Assembly (NCBI GenBank): GCA_022036555.1
Contig: CM039120.1
Coordinates: 30,963,716-31,027,715, forward strand
Reading direction: 5' to 3'
Origin: Microstegium vimineum
Taxonomy: Eukaryota; Streptophyta; Magnoliopsida; Poales; Poaceae
DNA length: 64,000 nt
The notes beneath the pieces are model-generated. The model was not told where the DNA came from. It searched no databases and was given only the letters and a program-made list of their open reading frames with translations. Each line of letters starts with the position of its first letter. Position 1 is the first letter of the stretch. Below are positions 1-10,082 of the stretch, piece by piece. The translations under genes were made by a program, and so were the position numbers.

Positions 1-165
1 CAGCCCAAAGTATCTTGTATTATTGGACATAAGCAAGCAACAACTCCATGCAGGACAAGAAGACTTGTCCCTAATTTTTCTTCAGTTGAATCTAGTGCTA
101 GAAGGAGTGAACTTCAGCAATGCAACCCCAAGAATATCTATGTTGAGCAACAAGAAGATAGCTTT

Positions 166-708
166 GTGCCTCAAGTCCATAAGAGAAATGATGAGTTATG
201 TTGTACTCTCAATTTTGAGCAAGATCAAGAAGAAAATTTTTGTGCACATGCCAGAGAAGGTGAGCTAGAAGAAGCCAATATACAAGATATTGAAGATATT
301 GTGCATCCACACCCACATGAGAATGAGAGCCACATAGCCAAATTGAGTGAGAGAGAAAATAAAAATGAGTTGTGTGACTCTACGCAATGTATAGATGAGA
401 GCATCAGCATTATGAGTGCGAGGGAAACACCACATAAAAAAAGAGAGCTTGATTGCAAGACATGTGAGGATGATTTAAACGCTAACCCACTATTATTTAC
501 TTCTAGTGTTGTCTCTCAAACTATGCAGGTGTGCAAGGAACGTGAGGAAAAGATTAATTCTCATAACACCATCATACATCATGAGGGAAGTGAAAAGGTA
601 ATCGATGTTGATAACCAATTCATTGCTGCCCCAAGATGGAATCATGACAACAATGAAGGTAACAATTCTGAGGTACATTGTAATACACTTACACCATCAT
701 CAATCTGA
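166..708 (+). pseudogene. Remnant ORF of Gyp-A, acidic, unknown function
   Basis: A 180-codon open stretch rich in Glu, Asn, His and Ser, with no domain I recognise. It sits about 1.2 kb upstream of the Gyp-A polyprotein tail. A second open stretch at 759-1298 follows in another frame, and a third at 1564-1851, so the three may be pieces of one longer ancestral ORF broken by frameshifts. No protease, RT or integrase signature is present. It could be a Gypsy accessory ORF or simply AT-rich sequence that stays open by chance. The start codon is not supported by anything beyond being the first ATG. Confidence 0.3.
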
Positions 709-758
709 AAGGTAATGGAAATAATTCAAATCTAGGATTACAATATCTTTGTCCTGAT

Positions 759-1298
759 TTGATATATTCAAATGTTCAATCAAGTGCTGAAATTTTGGAA
801 GTTAATAACCATTGTTCAATCATGCATGATCATTGCTATGTTTTAACTGATATATGTGCTACTTTAGAAACCAATAACATGGACCATGTGAAATTGATTA
901 CCCATGCTGAATTCTTCACAAGGATATCCCCTGCTAAATGTGTGTTCTATGTCAAGCTTATTGAATTTTCTGAGATTGATAAAATGCTTCAAAGTGTTCT
1001 TGACATATCATCTATGAAATCTTTCAATAGTGCATATAGCTCCATGTTTACTTTTAACTTCATTGGATATCATGTTGTAAATAAATTTTATGCTTATGCC
1101 CTTTGCATAACATGTGACAAGCTTGCTGAAATGAAGTTTATTAAAATGACTAATACATCTTGTGAACCATACTTTCCTTCATTTGAGATAAAAAGATTCC
1201 GTAGTGTTTATTGTTTAGAAAAAATCCATGTTATTTTGTTGTTCATATTTTACATTGAAAGAAAGAAAATGTGTGCAAACGTGTTTCAATTCACTTGA
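759..1298 (+). pseudogene. Remnant ORF of Gyp-A, Cys-rich, unknown function
   Basis: A 179-codon open stretch with many Cys, Ile, Phe and Tyr residues. The composition is unlike the acidic stretch just upstream. No family is recognised and no zinc-knuckle spacing (CX2CX4HX4C) is present. It ends in a stop at 1296-1298 and is followed by further short open pieces to about 1850. The region may be an accessory or envelope-position ORF of a Gypsy element, or non-coding AT-rich DNA. Nothing in the sequence separates these options. Confidence 0.25.
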
Positions 1299-1787
1299 GA
1301 ATTCTATATCCATATGTAAGACCATTGAGTATGAAAGGTACATTTCTAAACCTTTACATGAGTTGTGAATCAAGAATTATTGGAGTTTCAAATATGCTCC
1401 ATTATCATCTTTTGATAGATTTGACTTTGCTAAGCTTAAACATGATAACATTAATCAAATAAGTTATTTGAAAAAAATCTTTATGCTTCCATTTTCAAAG
1501 CTAACTGCAGGTCCAGAAAAATAGAGAACCTATTTCGCTCATGAGAAAAGAAATAATATACATATGAATTATAAAGAGCACAATGAACAACCTTCAATAA
1601 ATTATCATAGCATTTGGCATATACATCCACCCTGTATTTTATTTCCACTATTTTCAGGACAACTAAAGTTGAGGAAGACTTTTCTTGAAAAGAGGGAGCA
1701 TGATATGACCATGCCAAGGACATCAACAAATACTCCTAATTCTAAGGATCCATTCAAGGTGAAAGCTAAACTTGATTCTAAACCCTT

Positions 1788-2303
1788 TTGGTTTTCACCT
1801 ACAAGACTACTACTTGGTTATATCATTACAGGTTCAAGCATATTGCTGTGATGGAAGAAAAAGATTGTTGCAGTGGCAACACAACATCTACCCCTATTGG
1901 CCTAGCTCAATTAATGTACTTAGATGGGTTAGAGTCGAGGATGACTCCTTTTGAAGAGGGGGAGGATGATGAGGACATCTCAACCATGCATGCTACTTCA
2001 AGTACTAATCAGCCATCATCAAACATAAAGGATACAATTCAAGGTCCAAATACAAGAAGTCATTCTAGAAAATTGCAAGAGCAGGTGAATTCATTCCTTA
2101 TTGATTTTAATCTTGATAATTCTAAGAATGTTATGCTACCTAAGTGTTCTACTTTTGTTTTACTTAGATATATACATCAAGAGGAGGATGTTACTCTACG
2201 TGGAGAAAAGCAACACACCAGTTCAGACCAGTCCAACCAATCTAGAAAAGCAACAGACCAGTTCGGACTAGTCCAGTCCAAAACGGACCAGTTCAAGAAA
2301 TGA
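1788..2303 (+). pseudogene. C-terminal tail of Gyp-A polyprotein
   Basis: This 171-codon open frame contains LESRMTPFEEGEDDEDIS (about residues 49-66), then a basic TRSHSRKLQEQ stretch. The same acidic-then-basic arrangement is seen after integrase in Gyp-B (23480-23755), so this is read as the carboxyl tail of a Gypsy polyprotein. The tail sequences are clearly from different families. The stop TGA lies at 2301-2303, on one possible LTR start. From 2217 the sequence has an imperfect CCAGTTCGGAC-like repeat. The upstream catalytic domains are not visible. Confidence 0.5.
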
Positions 2304-2744
2304 TCATATCTCTCTACTCCAGGAAGCTTTTGAGGCGCAAGAGGACATTTTGGAAAGCTCTTCAAGTCTACTTTCCAATGCAACAAACCACACTACATGT
2401 GGACGTACCAATATTTAGATACGAAGAAATTAGTGAAGAGTGCTCTGAAGGTCAACAATTAGCCTGATGGTTAAGTTCTCATACAAAACTGTACCATTCC
2501 ATAATTACTCGTGCTGCATGGTATACATGGTTGGAAATATGGTTAAGTATACTTTCCAACGCATTTAACGGCGTGTCATTTGGACTTTTGAAGATGGAGA
2601 TATTGCCAATTTACTAAAGGCTGCGCAGAAGACCAACAGCCTCGCGAAGCCATTTCAGAAACCCATTTCGTGGAGGCCTTTTCACATTCTTAGTCTTTTC
2701 ATTTCCATCTCGTGTTTATACCTATCTAGCATGGCTGTTGCTAG

Positions 2745-2752
2745 TATATATA
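2745..2752 (+). promoter_or_regulatory. TATA box of Gyp-A LTR
   Basis: TATATATA sits in the LTR upstream of the expected transcribed part and reads in the direction of the element. Assigned by position and sequence only. Confidence 0.5.
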
Positions 2753-3069
2753 CCCCTTTGCATCCTTGCAAACTCAGACTTTGATAATCGAATATAGAAC
2801 ATTTATTCAGTTGTGTGCTAACAAACCTCCAGAGAGAGATTCTCTACCCCTTTGCTCTTGTGTTTTCCTTCGCGGAGATTACAGAAGCGGCTGCGTCATC
2901 GGCACCCAATCCGTGCTCCTGATCTTCCAGTTCAGGTTGCGTAGGTTGGTTTCTTTGAGAGTGTGGTTGGGCGAATCCTTGGTTCAGGTTGCCGTATAGA
3001 GACGGTGGTTGGCTCCTTGTGCGTGTCGTCAGGTTGCACTAGTTATCGCTGCTTGCAGCAAGTTATCGG

Positions 3070-3074
3070 CCAAT
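3070..3074. repeat. Left target-site duplication of sLTR-1 (CCAAT)
   Basis: CCAAT lies directly before the TG that opens sLTR-1 and is repeated exactly at 6262-6266. Confidence 0.9.
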
Positions 3075-6000
3075 TGTCACACCCCAAAATTTCACATTTT
3101 GGGTTGTGCTTAGAAAACACTAAATAAAATAAATGATTTCTATGTTCATATAAAAATTTCCAAGATTAGTTTGATTTGCACAAATTTAGTATAGAAAAAG
3201 TGAATTTATAAACTTTTCTAAATCAATTTGATAGACTTTAATTGTTGTGGTGGTTGTTCATTTCTTGTCTTGATGCATGTGAGTGTTTAAAGTTTTTAAA
3301 ACGCGTTTAGTAAGTCGTTTATCGGTCTCTGGCTCGTCTCTATCTTTTTCTGTAATCAAATTCTTGTTCTCGATCTTAATCTTTCGTTTGGACATTCCCA
3401 AGATCCGTTGTCTCTTGATCGAAATGATTCCCTTGAATTCATAATTCATCAACATGTCTCTAAATTCTTTCCGGGAAATTTTCTGGATTTTTCCGGACCT
3501 TTTTCCTATTTATCTAGGAGCAAATTCTAATTTTTAGATGCTCCAAAATATCTTTTTATGAGCTCCAACCACTTTATTTGAGTTCATCATGTTCCAAAGT
3601 TCCTCCAAGAATTTTCCCCAAATTTTTGGAACATTCAGAGTATCTTTCGTTGCTTAAATATTAATTCTGGACTTTTCTAGAATTATTTTATTCACGAAAA
3701 TAATTTATTCCGAAAATAAATAATGAAGACCTCAATTTTTCCACAAGCCCTCAAAGCCCATGGCAATAATCCTCATACATCACAAAAGCCCAAGCATTTG
3801 TTTACTAATGGGCTTTGATGATTAATTTGGCCCGTTAGTAAATATGGAGGTGCACCATCAATTAGTATCATATCGCTAGTTAATGTTGAGGTGGAGAGTC
3901 TTCCTCCCTATAAATATGTACCCACCCTCTAGACCAAAGCACACCACGGTACCATATCACCAATGTGTGCTAACAGATGTTTTCCTACTCTGTCGTTGTC
4001 GTGCTGTCCAGCTCCAACCGTGGTGTTCTCCGACCGGTAGATCCCTTGGTCCGGAAAAATCCCACCTTGCCGCACGAACGAGCAGCAGTAGCATCAGGGT
4101 TATTTTTCGTCCGTACAGGAGACAAGTGCAAATAGTTATGAGCTTGCCATCAACGGTATAATCTTCACCGTTTCTTCATTTTATCTCTGTTTTAGTTCGT
4201 TCAAATTGCGTTAGAATTGTGTCACCGCGCTCTACGTCGTAGTGTTAATGTTTTTCTTGTTGCTTAATTATTATTTGTCGTTACTTTAAGTATTAATTTA
4301 ATTAATGTTTAACCAATAGTTGTTTAATTAATTTAAAGCAGGTTAGATTTTAACTCTGTTTTGAACCGTTTAAGTTGCGTTTGTTTCTTGTTGCCATGAT
4401 CTTTATGTTAGTGCATCAATGTTTTTCTCATGCTAAATGCTTTTCCATATATTATTAAAATATTGAATAAGTCAAATAAGCATGAAACTAGTTTAATAAT
4501 TAAAATCAATATAGATTTATACTTTGGTATTATATAAATATAAATATATAATATTAATATGATTAGTTGACAATATTAATATGCTTCTAAACATATAATT
4601 TGCTTGTTTAAACATGCACCATATACTTAAATGCTGTCACATGTCTAAGTTGCTTTGCAACAATAAAGTTTAATATGCTTAATAGATTATTTTATCATGT
4701 TTATAAATAAATTCAATTAGTTCAATTTGGCTTTCATAATAAATTGTAATTATGTACAAAATGAATTAATACTTAATTATATACCTTTCTTAATTAACAT
4801 CAGTCAAGCTTGTAGTTATTTCTTAAATATAATGAAACTTAAAATAGTTGTTTCTTTTAACGATAGTTCCGTAATTGACGTTTATTGCGTTCTCTCGACC
4901 GTAGTACCGATCTATCTTCTTGTTGGTGTATTGTTCTTAGTTATTTCAATTTGTTGTTTGTATGTTGTTTATGTGTGGTGCTTGCTATGAGGAGAACGAG
5001 AATTGTTTGTGAGGGATGAAGATCAAAAGGTGATAACCGAAAGTTGATGGCGTGAGGGTTGCGCAAGTCAAAGGCAAGTATAGAATGGAATAATCCTTGT
5101 TACCTACTCATTATAATGTCACTTTAATCAGACGCATATGTCTACCTTGATAACCATAGTTATCTATCATTGTTGTCTTGATACCCTGTTTCCTTGTTAT
5201 CCTATGGTTATGCATTGGGTAGAATTGATGCTAGTGCTCAAGTAATTATGATCATGAACTATAACTTGATTAATAGAATATGCAACGAGAAATAAAAGAT
5301 GATTTTTACCAACATGGAATCTAAGAACTTATCTGTCAACAAAAGCTGGGACATACAGTACAACCATGAGGGCTACATGGCTCTGGCTTTAGTTAAGTAT
5401 GAGGGTCACTCTCTCGCATGTGATAGTTCATGAAAGTTGTCATTGACGAGCGGTTGCCGGGTATGGCCAGAGTGGCTACCGCTGCGCGTGTGTACAATCG
5501 AGGAGACATCGTATACCCCTTGCCCGTGGATCCGTAATGTCTATTGTTTGTCAGCGAGCCCCTTTGAAAAACTTCATAGTGAACCCTGCCGACCTTCCTT
5601 GGAAGTGGATCAAGAGGTTGATCCCCTCGGGCGAAAGGGTAAATCATGACTCATGGGTAAAGATGTAGAACCTCTGCAGAGTGTTAAAAACTGATATATC
5701 AGCCGTGCTCACGGACACGAGCGGCCCGAAAAACTCACAGACTAACGGAAATTAATGGAACATTGATATATGACCTACGGTGTTTTTTAAATGTTATTCC
5801 TTATTCATGTTATCAGTTTCATGTGATTAATTGCGGCATCGCTTATTTGTTGCTACTAATGCTAAAATTGTGACTCTTTAAAAGCTAATCGCAGTAAACC
5901 AGTGTCAACCTTTTGAGCCTCATGAACCCCATGTTATTCTTGTTGCGTACGATATGTACTTACGCTTGCTTTCCTTTTCAATGCTTTGGATAAAAATCCC

Positions 6001-6261
6001 GGATGGGTAACAGAAGGTGGATCTAGTGAGTTTTCTGAGAAGGGCTAGGCGTATGCAACCCCAAGTCAACAGTCCCGGTGAAGTTGAAGCTTGAAGAAAA
6101 GATTAGTGTTATTCCGCCATAGTTTGATGTAAGTGTTAATGTATCTATGTTTTCGATATATAACATTGATTTTGATATTCTTCTTTTCTGTTGTTCTATG
6201 TGTGGACATCCTAGGCACACATATGATGATCCTGGTTTTGTTCTTAAAACCGGGTGTGACA
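3075..6261 (+). mobile_element. sLTR-1: solo LTR (3187 bp) of a Gypsy-type family
   Basis: It starts TGTCACACCCCAAAATTTC, ends CCGGGTGTGACA, and is flanked by a perfect 5-bp duplication (CCAAT). No gag, pol, primer site or polypurine tract lies inside. The termini form an inverted repeat (TGTCACACCC / GGGTGTGACA). A TATA box occurs at 3909-3916. The right part (about 5330-5750) matches the reverse complement of sLTR-2 (about 45050-45450), for example around the GAGCGGC-CGAAAA-CTCACAG stretch, so both are one family. Solo LTRs normally arise by recombination between the two LTRs of one insertion. Gypsy origin is inferred from termini and length. Confidence 0.88.
3909..3916 (+). promoter_or_regulatory. 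TATA box of sLTR-1
   Basis: TATAAATA follows CTCCC and precedes a C-rich stretch, about 835 bp from the LTR start. This fits a U3/R boundary. Confidence 0.5.
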
Positions 6262-6266
6262 CCAAT
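6262..6266. repeat. Right target-site duplication of sLTR-1 (CCAAT)
   Basis: Exact repeat of 3070-3074, directly after the terminal CA at 6261. Confidence 0.9.
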
Positions 6267-6328
6267 CTTTGGCTAGTTATCATGATCGGGATCCTACGTC
6301 ATGAAGATCGGGACCGTCCCTCATCATC

Positions 6329-6340
6329 TGGTATCAGAGC
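6329..6340 (+). other. Primer binding site (initiator-Met tRNA type)
   Basis: TGGTATCAGAGC is the standard complement of the plant initiator-Met tRNA 3' end used by many Gypsy and Copia elements. It lies two bases after the LTR end TCATCA. Its place here shows that the LTR on its left is a 5' LTR for the sequence on its right. Confidence 0.85.
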
Positions 6341-6701
6341 TTCAGTTGCCACGGTAGGAATTTTTATCCTTAGCTACATATATTTGTGTTCGTCCTATCC
6401 ACTAAAAAGCCACAGAATATTCTGCTAAAACCCTTTGTTTCAATCTGTTTTTCTTGTGAGTTTGGTTAAATTTTGGTTCATTAGAGTCTTTGTTTAGTTG
6501 TTGATCATATTATCCTTCGCATGTCCTTTGAGCTTCTTTCATATATTTGCAAATCCCTATATAAAAAAAATCAGAAACCTGTATCATCCTTCGCGTAAAC
6601 TTTGATCCTATCAAGTTAGAACGTTGACGGTTGTGTCTTGTTTCTAAAAAAAAGTGCATAAGTGTTATCTCTGGTCTTGTTCTTAGTTATAAAAAAAGTG
6701 T
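6341..6701 (+). mobile_element. Gypsy 5' leader, non-coding, cut at the Cop-1 junction
   Basis: AT-rich, non-coding sequence after the primer site, with several short A runs. It stops at about 6701, where truncated Cop-1 LTR sequence begins. It could belong to Gyp-A or to Gyp-B. The Gyp-B leader resumes at 17830, but the LTR on the left does not resemble the Gyp-B 3' LTR, so a rearrangement at this junction is possible. Confidence 0.55.
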
Positions 6702-8378
6702 GCGTCGGACATCATCTCTCCGGCGGCCTTCCAGAAAGCCTTGCAGAGGAGAAGGAGAAGGCAGGGCGTCGGACGCTGGGCGACGGACGCTTGGGTGAGC
6801 GTCCGTTGGCGTCGGACGCTGCGCGATGGACACTTAGGGGAGCGTCCGTCGGGCTTCTAGTGAACGCTGAAAATCAAGACAGACTAGCAAAGCAACGGAC
6901 GCAGGGCGACGGACGATGGACAGCGTCCGGCGCCAAACTCACACACACGCGGACGAACGCGACGGATGCTGACGTCAGAACGTCCTTGTGTCCAACGCCT
7001 CGACAGACGGTCCGACGCCAAAACTCAGAGCGTCCGGCGCCCTCGAGCAGAGCACAGAAATGCGAAAATCGTTTTCTCCCCTCCAAATCTTCTCAAAACT
7101 CAACCAAATGAACTCCAACTGTAACCAAATTTTGTAGGCATGATCCTTGTGCAGCTGGGGAGCTATCTCGAAGAAATCATCACTCAATTTAGAGAGGATA
7201 AACGGGAACACTCGGATTTGGGGGAGAAAAGGCAAAACGAAGAACGCCACAAAGAAAACGCCCGATCTATGTGCTCGTGAGGTTTTAGGAAAATTCCTTC
7301 GGTGCAAAGTTGCTCCCCACGAGTACCAAGAACTTGTTTCAAACGGATTTGCAAGAGCTACTCCCTACAAAGGGAAATCATCTCAGGAAAATAAGGAGAA
7401 AAAGGAAAACGCGAAGAACATAAGCAAAACGGGGACACAATCACGAAATCGAAGCCACCATGGCTTACGGAGGTTACGGCCTCTGATTCCTCGCGACAAA
7501 CTCAAGTTCTTACAAAGGTTGGTGGAAGCAACCTAGGGATCTCATGAACTAGAGAGAGAGAGAGTTGGGGCAAATGATTACGGTTGAAGAGATAGGATGA
7601 GGGATACCCCTTCACCCCCAACTTAATGGGCTTTGGCTATTTCCCAAAGACCCCCCTAGATACATTGAGTGAACTACCTAGCCTAAGCATTGCGGTCCAA
7701 GCTCCTGGAAATATCTCCCGCATTTTGAATGGACGGCCCCGCTTTCTGCCAGGAGTTGCCGTCACCTCGACGCAACCTCGAGGATTCCGCCACATGCCAT
7801 CCTCGCTTCCTTGGAAGCTCCGCCTAGGTTTTGAGGCCCAAACCCAGGAAACCCGCCACCGGTAGCTTTGGGCTCAACTACTGAACCCCGAGTTTTGCGG
7901 CCCAAACTCGGAAACCGACGCGGATGGTTTTGAGGCCCAAACCACCAAACCACTCGACGCGAGCCACCTTGTCTTCGCCCGGTCGGGCTCTGAGTCCCCT
8001 GAGCCTCCGCTCGACTCGCGCGTCCACCGTCTTGACTCGGTCGACTCGGTCTACCTCCATGTCTTCTCACACTCGCCGGTGCCAAGTACTAGCCACCACA
8101 GCTAGTCTGCTGGCGCCCATGGTCCCTCAGTCCGAGCCTTGCTTCCGCCCTTCACCGCTCTCAGTCCATCGGCACGGCAAGCCTCTACTCGACCTTCTCC
8201 ACGCCATTGACCATTGTCACTAGGCATAGCACCTGCACTCCACAAGCCGATAGACAGGCACACATTTGCTTTCGCAAAGGGTTAGAATAAACCGCTCAAA
8301 CTGAAACACTAACGTGTTGGTCAATCACTCATCATCAAAGATGAACATACATGGGTACTTATCCACCATGTGTTCGCA
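6702..8378 (-). repeat. Cop-1 3' LTR, truncated (about 1.68 kb)
   Basis: It matches 16160-17829 along its length and ends TGTTCGCA at 8378 directly before the polypurine tract. On the element strand it starts TGCGAACACATGG. The U5-side end seen in the right LTR (15920-16160) is missing. A dense array of CGACGGACGCT-like and AGCGTCCG-like motifs occupies about 6702-7030. Confidence 0.85.
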
Positions 8379-8393
8379 ATCTCCCCCTTGATG
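8379..8393 (-). other. Cop-1 polypurine tract
   Basis: On the minus strand this reads ATCAAGGGGGAGAT directly before the LTR start TGCGAAC. That is the expected position and composition for plus-strand DNA priming. Confidence 0.85.
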
Positions 8394-10082
8394 AGTGCAT
8401 TGTCAACACAAGTGCATTTCAGATTGGAGCCACAAGGTAAAGCTCTCCAAATGACCAAAAAGCTACCAAAGCCAAAACGGGGTCACTTGAGAGAAGCAAA
8501 GACGATACGAATTAAAAGAGAGAGGCAAAAAATGATACCAATTAAAAGTATCCTTCAAAACACCTCATGACAAAACCACTTATTGATGCCAAACAAAAGC
8601 ATATGGGCAACGGCTCGATGCCAAGCAAAACAAAGCTAGCCCTCAAGAAGAGGCAGAAATGGGCTCAACACCGCTAGCAAGTCCAAGATACCAATCACAA
8701 ACTCTCAAAGCTCAGAAAACCAATTTAAGCACTAAGGGAGCTCAAAAGATACCAATTGAAACCACTTACGTCCCTTAATGCTCAAGAAACAATCGAAACC
8801 TGTCGGAGCCAAGAAAGCAAGCTAGACCCTCCATAAGAGGCAAAGGCTCAACACATCTAGCAAAAGCTCCCCCTGAGCAAGATACCAATTGGAAAACTAA
8901 GAGAAGCACTCTCCAGATACCAAGAAGGAGTGAAAAGAGCCAAGTCAAAAAGATACCAATTAAGCTCAAAAAGCACATTTGCTCCCCCTTGGAAGTAGAT
9001 GACTGAAAAAGGAATGAAATGCACATCTCTCCCCCTTGTTGACACATGTAGCTCATCAAACGTCAACAACTCAAGATCCGGCTACAAATGCCATGAAATG
9101 CAAAATGAGTGCAAAATCTTCATACATAGATCTAAGACAATGAATAGATGTTCTAAGTGATGTGATCCTGTGAGAATAGGAAAAGCTCTATGTGCCCAAC
9201 AAAGACTCAAGTTGAGCTTAAGATCACTTTAGAAGCTATTTTAGAGAGCATATCATGTGAGAGCAGAGAAAGGGTACCACCTCCTAGAGACAACTAAACA
9301 TGGCAAACAAGATAAGATCTATCTCAAAGAAATCTCATGTATAGCAAGTAGAACTATCCCTAGCAAAGTTCATACAACAAGCCAATGACCCAACTGAATG
9401 AATTTTTCAAATTTCAGAGTTATGTAGCCAAAATTCAGTTTTAGGCACATTTAAGTTTTATGCGAGTGGTTGTAAGCAAAGTGATGCCACTGCTTACCAA
9501 CCGGGAGAAGTCAAAGGACTTGACACACCGGTTTTGGTCATACACGACACCGCTCAAGTATCGACCCATATGGGAAGCAGTCTCGAACACACGGTGAAGT
9601 GCTCACAATGCAGACCCAACTCGATCTTTCCAATTCACAAAACGGAGAGCAATTTCAGTTTAGATATTAAAAATGGTGCTCAAAGGTAGTGAATGAAACA
9701 ATGAAGAGCCATAGTTACAAGCTATGTACAAGGCAGCCAAGAAGGATCTTCAAAAGCCTACACATGCTAGTGCCATTTCAGAGGTTACATGGGGAATTAA
9801 GATCAGTTTTAAAGCTTTTCTAACTTAGCTCTATTGCATATCATATAGATAAAAAAGAGTCTAAGTTAGGCAACACCATAGACACATAAAGCACCTCAAA
9901 CAGAGCATAGATTCATTATATTGGTTATAGATATGAAGCTTAAAATGAACTATGTCACAAATGCAAATGAGATGCAAAATGTAATGACACCAACTCACAC
10001 TAACAAGACACCAAATTAGAAGAAGGACAAAGAAAAGACTAAAAGAACCAAAAAGAACTATGATACACAAAACTTTCCTCCT
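8394..10082 (-). mobile_element. Cop-1 3' internal region between pol and polypurine tract
   Basis: About 1.7 kb with no long ORF. The same region occurs in Cop-3 (40690-42322). It contains repeated GATACCAATT-type decamers (8534, 8748, 8881 and 8952 exact; 8503, 8687 and 8916 near), which on the element strand read AATTGGTATC, the core of the primer site. G-rich purine runs like extra polypurine tracts also recur (for example near 8870 and 8985). A short hydrophobic, Cys-rich ORF (9861-10070, minus) lies just after the pol stop and has a counterpart in Cop-3. Confidence 0.7.
9861..10070 (-). CDS. Small hydrophobic Cys-rich ORF after Cop-1 pol (speculative)
   Basis: A 69-codon ORF with a hydrophobic stretch (FVLLLIWCLVSVSW) that could span a membrane, followed by a Cys-rich end. 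It is in the same frame as the end of pol, separated by the TAG at 10083-10085. Cop-3 keeps a closely similar peptide at 42111-42338 with the same stop, but there it is out of frame with pol because of an indel. Soybean SIRE1 is known to express an envelope-like protein by reading through the pol stop, which makes the position suggestive. The two copies are similar DNA, so conservation of the peptide is weak evidence of coding. Confidence 0.25.
   Translation of the reverse strand: MCIIVLFGSFSLFFVLLLIWCLVSVSWCHYILHLICICDIVHFKLHIYNQYNESMLCLRCFMCLWCCLT

Larger units (their letters stand above)
1..2300 (+). mobile_element. Gyp-A: 3' part of the internal region of a Ty3/Gypsy-like element
   Basis: This AT-rich stretch runs directly into an LTR-like segment and ends with a polyprotein tail of the grass Gypsy type (acidic GEDDED run near 1955-1981, followed by a TRSHSRKLQEQVNSFL-like stretch). 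No reverse transcriptase, RNase H or integrase motif is visible in any frame, so the element may be non-autonomous or may carry an extra ORF here. The upstream part lies outside the window. Assignment to Gypsy rests on the tail and the adjoining LTR and primer site; the exact lineage is not resolved. Confidence 0.6.
2301..6326 (+). mobile_element. Gyp-A LTR (about 0.84 kb), interrupted by sLTR-1
   Basis: The LTR consists of 2301-3074 and 6267-6326, with sLTR-1 between them. The right end TCATCA is followed two bases later by a primer binding site, which fixes that boundary. The left end is less certain: TGAT at 2301 pairs with the terminal ATCA, while TGTTAC at 2189 after the purine run AAGAGGAGGA is an alternative. 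A TATA box (TATATATA, 2745-2752) fits an LTR promoter. Polyprotein sequence lies on the left and a primer site on the right, so this LTR acts as the 3' LTR of one copy and the 5' LTR of another. Confidence 0.6.

Noticed and set aside
6329..6340. tRNA gene hint from TGGTATCAGAGC and similar sites
   Set aside because: Only the 3'-end complement is present, next to LTR ends. These are primer binding sites and no cloverleaf sequence is nearby.
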